A stretch of DNA of 10,292 bases from NCBI GenBank assembly GCA_018711785.1, contig DVHW01000188.1, forward strand, positions 1-10,292, read 5' to 3'. A model generated the notes under the pieces. That model was not told where the DNA came from. It saw only the letters and a list, made by a program, of their open reading frames with translations, and searched no databases. Made by a program: the position numbers and the translations under genes. Positions 7,406 to 10,292 of the stretch are shown here, in pieces. The stretch's first letter is position 1. Each line of letters starts with the position of its first letter. This stretch comes from Candidatus Galloscillospira excrementavium (GTDB taxonomy: Bacteria > Bacillota > Clostridia > Oscillospirales > Oscillospiraceae).

Positions 7406-7414
7406 ATTATAGCA
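7406..7414 (-). promoter_or_regulatory. Extended -10 promoter of the nudF-wal operon
   Basis: The minus strand reads TGCTATAAT, a consensus TATAAT (7406-7411) with an extended -10 TGn. The -35 position (about 7429-7434, TGGCGG) is poor, as is common when the TG extension is present. The predicted start is near 7399, giving a leader of about 60 nt that contains the 18-bp palindrome. Confidence 0.7.
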
Positions 7415-7466
7415 CATTCTTCCCCTCTCCGCCACCATCTTTTCCAGCCCACCCAATCATTACAGC

Positions 7467-7496
7467 TTGCCCCTCTCCCGGCCGGTCCGATATACT
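7467..7496 (+). promoter_or_regulatory. Promoter of the mecA-like gene
   Basis: TTGCCC (7467-7472), an 18-bp spacer and TATACT (7491-7496) give a sigma-A-type promoter. Transcription should start near 7503, about 22 nt before the ATG. It is divergent from the nudF promoter, with about 55-60 bp between the two -10 elements and their intervening region. Confidence 0.6.
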
Positions 7497-7524
7497 GTCA
7501 CTATCCTGTGGAGGAGGTATCCCC

Positions 7525-8019
7525 ATGACCATCCAACCCATCGGCGACCAGAGCGTCGCGCTGTACATCACCCACACCGACCTGCGCGCCCACGGCCTCA
7601 CCCCCCAGAGCCTGACCGCCCAGCGGGCCCTGGACATGACCCGGGACGCCTTCCGCCAGTCCGGTCTGGTCCTGGAGGGGGCGCTGGAGATCGAGGCCTA
7701 CCCGGATGAGCGGGGGGTGCTGGTCTTTGCCCACGTGCGCCCGCCGGAGCGCCTGTGGCTCTCCTTCCCCGACTTTGAGGTCCTCCTCTCCGCCCAGCGG
7801 GCCCTGTCCGCGCCGCCGGAGGGGGCGGCCCTGTACTGGTGGGAGGGGCGCTACTGGCTCTCCCTGCCCGGCGCCGCCCAGGCCGCCCAGGCCGTTCTCT
7901 CCGAGTACGGCCGCACCGAGGAGGCCGGTCCCCAGCAGGAGGCCCGGCTGGCCGAGCACGGCCTCCCCATCGCCGGGGAGGAGGTCTTTTCCGCCCTCTC
8001 CCGCTATTTCCCCGCCTAA
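7525..8019 (+). CDS. mecA: MecA/YpbH-family Clp adaptor-like protein, compact
   Basis: The protein has 164 residues against roughly 200-240 for typical MecA. The N-terminal part (1-72: MTIQPIGDQSVALYITHTDL, then GALEIEAYPDERGVLVFAHV) follows the MecA N-domain pattern of a short strand, a helix and an LEIEA...GVLVF strand pair. The C-terminal part (81-164) matches the MecA C-domain layout: FPDFEVLLSAQRAL, LYWWEGRYWLSL, LSEYG, EHG and a closing YF. MecA proteins deliver substrates to the ClpC ATPase and stimulate its assembly. The linker between the two domains is nearly absent here. The ATG at 7525 follows AGGAGG (7512-7517) by 7 nt; the open frame extends upstream across the promoter, so longer starts are rejected. 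It is a single-gene unit. A shortened paralogue with different clients is possible. Confidence 0.72.
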   Translation: MTIQPIGDQSVALYITHTDLRAHGLTPQSLTAQRALDMTRDAFRQSGLVLEGALEIEAYPDERGVLVFAHVRPPERLWLSFPDFEVLLSAQRALSAPPEGAALYWWEGRYWLSLPGAAQAAQAVLSEYGRTEEAGPQQEARLAEHGLPIAGEEVFSALSRYFPA

Positions 8020-8117
8020 GGGGTACCCGCCGGCAAACTTCTCTTTTGCTATCTTGACATCTGTGGTATAATGACCCCGGTAGCTGCGTAGAGCGCGGCG
8101 GCGCGCAGAGCGCGCAC

Positions 8118-8142
8118 GGCCTTCCGCCTGTGGCGGAAGGCC
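8118..8142. repeat. Strong GC hairpin without T-run
   Basis: GGCCTTCCGCC (8118-8128) pairs perfectly with GGCGGAAGGCC (8132-8142) around the loop TGT. One more C-G pair extends it outward. There is no downstream T-run on either strand, so it is a structural repeat element and not a standard terminator. Confidence 0.8.
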
Positions 8143-8229
8143 GCCGGGGACGTTGTACCATATCCAAATCGGCTAAGCCGATTTTCTGTCGGCCGTGCCG
8201 GCAGTCCGGCAGAAAAACTGCCGGCGATA

Positions 8230-8262
8230 TGGTATAATAGCCGCAAAACGACTATTATACCA
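8230..8262. repeat. Inverted repeat carrying two opposed TGGTATAAT -10-like motifs
   Basis: TGGTATAATAG (8230-8240) and CTATTATACCA (8252-8262) form an 11-bp perfect inverted repeat. Each arm is an extended -10 consensus facing inward from its own strand. The plus-strand copy is the best promoter-like motif before smpB, although neither copy has a recognisable -35. Confidence 0.75.
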
Positions 8263-8368
8263 ACGGATTGGCACGATCCGCTCCCGGCCTTTGGCCGGAA
8301 CCGCGGACGATGTCATATACCACGAAACGCCTTGCGTTTGTGGCACAATGATTACCCAGGTCCTGCAA

Positions 8369-8375
8369 GGGAGGT
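8369..8375 (+). promoter_or_regulatory. Ribosome binding site of smpB (GTG start)
   Basis: GGGAGGT lies 6 nt before GTG 8382. It supports this start over the internal ATG at 8403, which lacks such a site and would cut off conserved SmpB residues. Confidence 0.75.
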
Positions 8376-8381
8376 GGCGCG

Positions 8382-8849
8382 GTGCAGACCAAGGGCATCA
8401 AAATGGTCTCAAAAAATCCCAAGGCCTATCACGACTACTTCATCGAGGAGAAGTACGAGGCGGGCATCGCCCTGGCGGGCACCGAGGTCAAGTCCATCCG
8501 CCTGGGCAACGTGAACCTGAAGGACTCCTACTGCATCGCCAAGGACGGTCAGATGACGGTCCACGGCATGCACATCAGCCCCTATGAGCAGGGCAATATC
8601 TTCAACAAGGACCCCCGCCGTCCCCGGAAGCTCCTGATGCACAAGCGGGAGATCCTGCGGCTCTACCAGAAGGTCAAGCAGGACGGTTACGCCCTGGTCC
8701 CCCTCTCCCTCTACTTCAAAAACTCCCGGGCCAAGCTGGAGATCGGTCTGGCCAAGGGCAAGAAGCTCTACGACAAGCGGGAGTCGGCCGCCATCCGGGA
8801 CGCCAAACGGGAGATGGACCGCACCATGAAGGACCGGGGCCGGTACTGA
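8382..8849 (+). CDS. smpB: SmpB, tmRNA-binding protein
   Basis: The protein has 155 residues, standard SmpB length. Family motifs are all present: KNPKAYHDYFIEE (11-23), AGTEVKSIR (32-40), HISPYEQGN (64-72), RKLLMHKREI (82-91), the KGKKLYDKRE signature (126-135) and a basic, probably disordered C-terminal tail ending DRGRY. SmpB binds the tRNA-like part of tmRNA and places it in the A site of stalled ribosomes, where the tail reads the empty mRNA channel. The GTG start at 8382 aligns with the usual KGIK N-terminus. The cyclophilin gene follows after 40 bp and the tmRNA gene lies about 1 kb downstream on the same strand, so both trans-translation partners are together. Confidence 0.97.
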   Translation: MQTKGIKMVSKNPKAYHDYFIEEKYEAGIALAGTEVKSIRLGNVNLKDSYCIAKDGQMTVHGMHISPYEQGNIFNKDPRRPRKLLMHKREILRLYQKVKQDGYALVPLSLYFKNSRAKLEIGLAKGKKLYDKRESAAIRDAKREMDRTMKDRGRY

Positions 8850-8889
8850 ATTCCAGGCCCCCTGCACAAATAGAAAGGACGTGTTTCCC

Positions 8890-9414
8890 ATGGCTCAGAA
8901 TCCACAGGTCACCATCGAGATGGAGGACGGCGGCAAGATCGTCGCCGAGCTCTACCCCGACGTGGCCCCCAACACGGTCAACAACTTCATCAGCCTGGCG
9001 AAGAAGGGCTTTTATGACGGGCTCATCTTCCACCGGGTCATCCCCGGCTTTATGATCCAGGGCGGCTGTCCCGACGGCACCGGCATGGGCGGCCCCGGCT
9101 ACTCCATCAAGGGGGAGTTTGCCCACAACGGAGTGAAAAACGACCTGGCCCACGACCGTGGCGTGCTCTCCATGGCCCGGGCCATGCACCCCAATTCGGC
9201 TGGCAGCCAGTTCTTCATCATGGTGGCCAAGGCCCCCCATCTGGACGGGGAGTACGCCGCCTTCGGTAAGGTCGTGGAGGGCATGGAGGTGGCCGACGCC
9301 ATCGTCTACGCCGACCGGGATGTGCGCACCGACCGGCCCAAGAAGGACCAGCGCATGAAGTCGGTCACTGTGGAGACCTTCGGCGTGGACTACCCCGAGC
9401 CGGAGACCCTGTAA
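8890..9414 (+). CDS. ppiB: Cyclophilin-type peptidyl-prolyl cis-trans isomerase
   Basis: The protein has 174 residues: a single cyclophilin domain with no signal peptide, hence cytoplasmic. It catalyses cis-trans isomerisation of Xaa-Pro bonds. Visible signature residues are FHRVIPGFMIQGG (47-59, catalytic Arg49 and Gln57), MARAMHPNSAGSQFFI (95-110) and APHLDGEYAAFGKV (115-128). The Trp that contacts cyclosporin in human CypA is His117 here, as in many bacterial members, suggesting low drug sensitivity (inference). The ATG at 8890 is preferred: AAAGGA (8874-8879) is 10 nt away, while the in-frame GTG at 8881 would leave almost no spacing. It lies 40 bp after smpB and is probably co-transcribed. 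A hairpin follows at 9433. Confidence 0.95.
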   Translation: MAQNPQVTIEMEDGGKIVAELYPDVAPNTVNNFISLAKKGFYDGLIFHRVIPGFMIQGGCPDGTGMGGPGYSIKGEFAHNGVKNDLAHDRGVLSMARAMHPNSAGSQFFIMVAKAPHLDGEYAAFGKVVEGMEVADAIVYADRDVRTDRPKKDQRMKSVTVETFGVDYPEPETL

Positions 9415-9432
9415 TTTCTTAGCACAACCTCT

Positions 9433-9457
9433 CCCCGGCGGGTTCCTCCCGCCGGGG
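9433..9457 (+). terminator. Possible terminator hairpin after ppiB
   Basis: CCCCGGCGGG (9433-9442) pairs perfectly with CCCGCCGGGG (9448-9457) around TTCCT. It begins 19 bp after the ppiB stop. No T-run follows, so it may be a weak terminator, a transcript-end stabiliser or a repeat. Confidence 0.5.
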
Positions 9458-9508
9458 GACCGTCCCACCAATCTCCAGACAGCCAGGCTCCCGTGCTCTT
9501 CTGTGTGC

Positions 9509-9858
9509 TTTCGCCCTCCGGGCGGAAACGAAGGATACGGAGCTTGTCTCAGCGCAGGCCCGTACCACCCGCTCTGTGCCCTTCCCCGCCACCGGGGTCC
9601 CCATCGAAGCCCAGCCTCCGGCGGGTTCGATGGGGAGAGGAGGGACAGCGGAGCGAGTGAGTTTTCGCCCTCTGGGCGGAAACGAAGGATACGGAGTTTG
9701 TCCCAGCACAGGCCCGTACCGCCCACTCTGTGCCCTTTCCCGTCACCGGGCCCCCATCGAAGCCCAGCCCCCGGCGGGTTCGATGGGGAGAGGAGGGACA
9801 GCGGAGCGAGTGAGTTTTCGCCCTTCAGGCGGAAACGAAGGATACGGAGCTTGTCCCG
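9509..9858. repeat. Tandem 153-154 bp intergenic repeat, about 2.3 copies
   Basis: Copy 1 spans 9509-9662, copy 2 spans 9663-9815, and a third, partial copy spans 9816-9858, ending just before the tmRNA. Copies 1 and 2 differ at about ten positions plus one single-base indel, mostly in the first two thirds; the last ~60 bp are nearly identical. Each unit opens with a TTTCGCCC/GGGCGGAAA hairpin whose loop varies, and contains a perfect 10-bp stem CCCCATCGAA/TTCGATGGGG. Open frames across it on both strands are repetitive and lack coding character. It resembles a dispersed intergenic palindromic repeat family that has duplicated in tandem. Confidence 0.9.
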
Positions 9859-9862
9859 ACGA

Positions 9863-10208
9863 GGGGCTGCACTGGTTTCGACGGGGGTGTGGAGGCGGGA
9901 ATAGCGGGCGGATGCGCCCAGCATCCCAAAAATGGGCAACTTATAAATTAAAGAACGACGATAACGTAGTTCTCGCCGCTGCTTAATGCGGCCGTCCGAC
10001 CGGACAGGGCCACGGGTCCGGATCGGGCGTGACTGAGTGGCGTCCGTGCGTGCGCAAAGCTTTGAGCGCACCATGCACAATGAAGCTACCAAGCCCCTGA
10101 GTGTGACGGCTCACGCCTGGGTGAGGGAATGTAAATAACCGTCTGCGCCCGGAGAAGTTCCCGTCAAAGCGCTTTCGGACAGGGGTTCGATTCCCCTCAG
10201 CTCCACCA
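9863..10208 (+). ncRNA. ssrA: Transfer-messenger RNA (tmRNA, SsrA)
   Basis: This is a 346-nt one-piece tmRNA. The 5' end GGGGCTG pairs with the 3' CAGCTCC to make the acceptor stem, including the G3-U pair that alanyl-tRNA synthetase recognises. The conserved 5' segment TGCACTGGTTTCGACGGG follows. The 3' end has the T arm AGGGG-TTCGATT-CCCCT and an encoded ACCA tail (CCA at 10206-10208). The tag frame ends KNDDNVVLAAA followed by TAA (9984-9986), so stalled peptides would probably receive Ala from the charged tRNA plus this sequence; the exact resume codon (AAG at 9951 by this reading) is not certain. It acts with SmpB, encoded 1 kb upstream. No convincing -10/-35 lies directly before it, because a tandem repeat occupies that space. 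Confidence 0.97.
9951..9986 (+). other. tmRNA tag-peptide reading frame
   Basis: The codons AAG AAC GAC GAT AAC, GTA GTT CTC GCC, GCT GCT TAA encode KNDDNVVLAAA and a stop. The hydrophobic, Ala-rich end is the kind of degron recognised by ClpXP-type proteases. Confidence 0.8.
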
Positions 10209-10224
10209 GATGGACATTACACGA

Positions 10225-10263
10225 ACACCTATTTTTTCAAAGGCGGCTTCGCCGTTAGGGTGT
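10225..10263 (+). other. T-run and imperfect hairpin downstream of ssrA
   Basis: A run of six T (10232-10237) lies about 24 nt after the tmRNA end but is not preceded by a strong separate hairpin. It sits inside an imperfect inverted repeat, ACACCTA (10225-10231) against TAGGGTGT (10256-10263), with an inner CGGC/GCCG stem at 10244-10254. It may help end ssrA transcription, but it is not a canonical terminator. Confidence 0.35.
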
Positions 10264-10292
10264 GGCTGTGATGTCAGAACAGAACCCGAGGG

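Larger units (their letters stand above)
8020..8381. other. Inverted-repeat mosaic between the mecA-like gene and smpB
   Basis: These 362 bp hold no supported gene but dense secondary structure. Elements: extended -10-like TGGTATAAT at 8064-8072; GCGCGC/GCGCGC hairpin near 8100-8115; a 12-bp stem (8117-8128 with 8132-8143); TTGTACCATATC/GATATGGTATAA (8153-8164 with 8226-8237, one G-T pair); AAATCGGCT/AGCCGATTT (8166-8174 with 8176-8184); GCCGGCAGT/ACTGCCGGC (8197-8205 with 8217-8225); TGGTATAATAG/CTATTATACCA (8230-8240 with 8252-8262); CCGGCC/GGCCGG (8284-8289 with 8292-8297); and a bulged stem from CCACGAAACG to GCGTTTGTGG (8320-8342). No clear T-run terminator follows the mecA-like gene. 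Confidence 0.75.

Noticed and set aside
8054..8072. TTGACA (8054-8059) and TATAAT (8067-8072) as a consensus promoter
   Set aside because: The spacer is only 7 bp, far too short for sigma-A. The TATAAT is kept only as an extended -10 (TGGTATAAT).
9509..9858. CRISPR array
   Set aside because: The unit is about 154 bp and repeats throughout its length with no unique spacers; it is a tandem intergenic repeat.
9503..9986. Plus-strand open frames in the repeat region before ssrA
   Set aside because: They translate the tandem repeat and run into tmRNA; no ribosome binding site and no coding character.
8716..10092. Long minus-strand open frame across ppiB, the tandem repeats and part of ssrA
   Set aside because: It is antisense to well-supported smpB/ppiB and to the tmRNA, has repeated low-complexity peptide blocks from the tandem repeat, and has no ribosome binding site or family likeness.
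10271..10292. Start of another protein gene at the window edge (ATG TCA GAA CAG AAC)
   Set aside because: Only seven codons are visible and the upstream AGGG is weak and far; it is possible but cannot be supported from this window.

Overview
The window looks like a chromosomal segment of a GC-rich, low-motility-signal Gram-positive member of the Clostridia, most likely the Oscillospiraceae/Flavonifractor-like group. This is inferred from the complete WalRK-YycHI set, a MecA-type adaptor, the tmRNA and SmpB types, strong AGGAGG ribosome binding sites, GTG starts and intergenic palindromic repeat families. No taxonomic search was possible.

Layout. Positions 1-912 (+) hold the 3' end of a Thr/Val/Gly-rich secreted or surface protein (S-layer-like). 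It converges on a small phage-tail-like gene (974-1570, -), and the two share a bidirectional terminator. From 7339 down to 1727 (-) runs one apparent operon: a Nudix ADP-ribose pyrophosphatase, the response regulator WalR, the sensor kinase WalK, and the membrane-anchored regulators YycH and YycI. It ends in a strong intrinsic terminator. Divergent from its promoter region is a compact MecA-like ClpC adaptor gene (7525-8019, +). Then come smpB (8382-8849, +), a cyclophilin-type peptidyl-prolyl isomerase (8890-9414, +) and the tmRNA gene ssrA (9863-10208, +).

How the genes work together. The wal genes form the cell-wall homeostasis two-component system: WalK senses and phosphorylates WalR, and YycH/YycI act on WalK at the membrane. 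SmpB and tmRNA together perform trans-translation (ribosome rescue and tagging of stalled peptides for proteolysis). The MecA-like protein would feed substrates to a Clp protease, so the right half has a protein-quality-control theme.

The unusual content is between the genes. (i) A 64-bp near-exact copy of the walR 3' end, stop codon included, lies in an unusually long, hairpin-rich walR-walK spacer. (ii) The 362-bp gap before smpB is a mosaic of inverted repeats whose ends carry extended -10-like TGGTATAAT motifs and can pair in alternative ways. (iii) About 2.3 tandem copies of a 153-154 bp repeat directly abut the 5' end of ssrA. (iv) A perfect 18-bp palindrome lies just downstream of the extended -10 promoter of the Nudix-wal operon. 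No CRISPR array, tRNA, rRNA or intact insertion sequence was seen.
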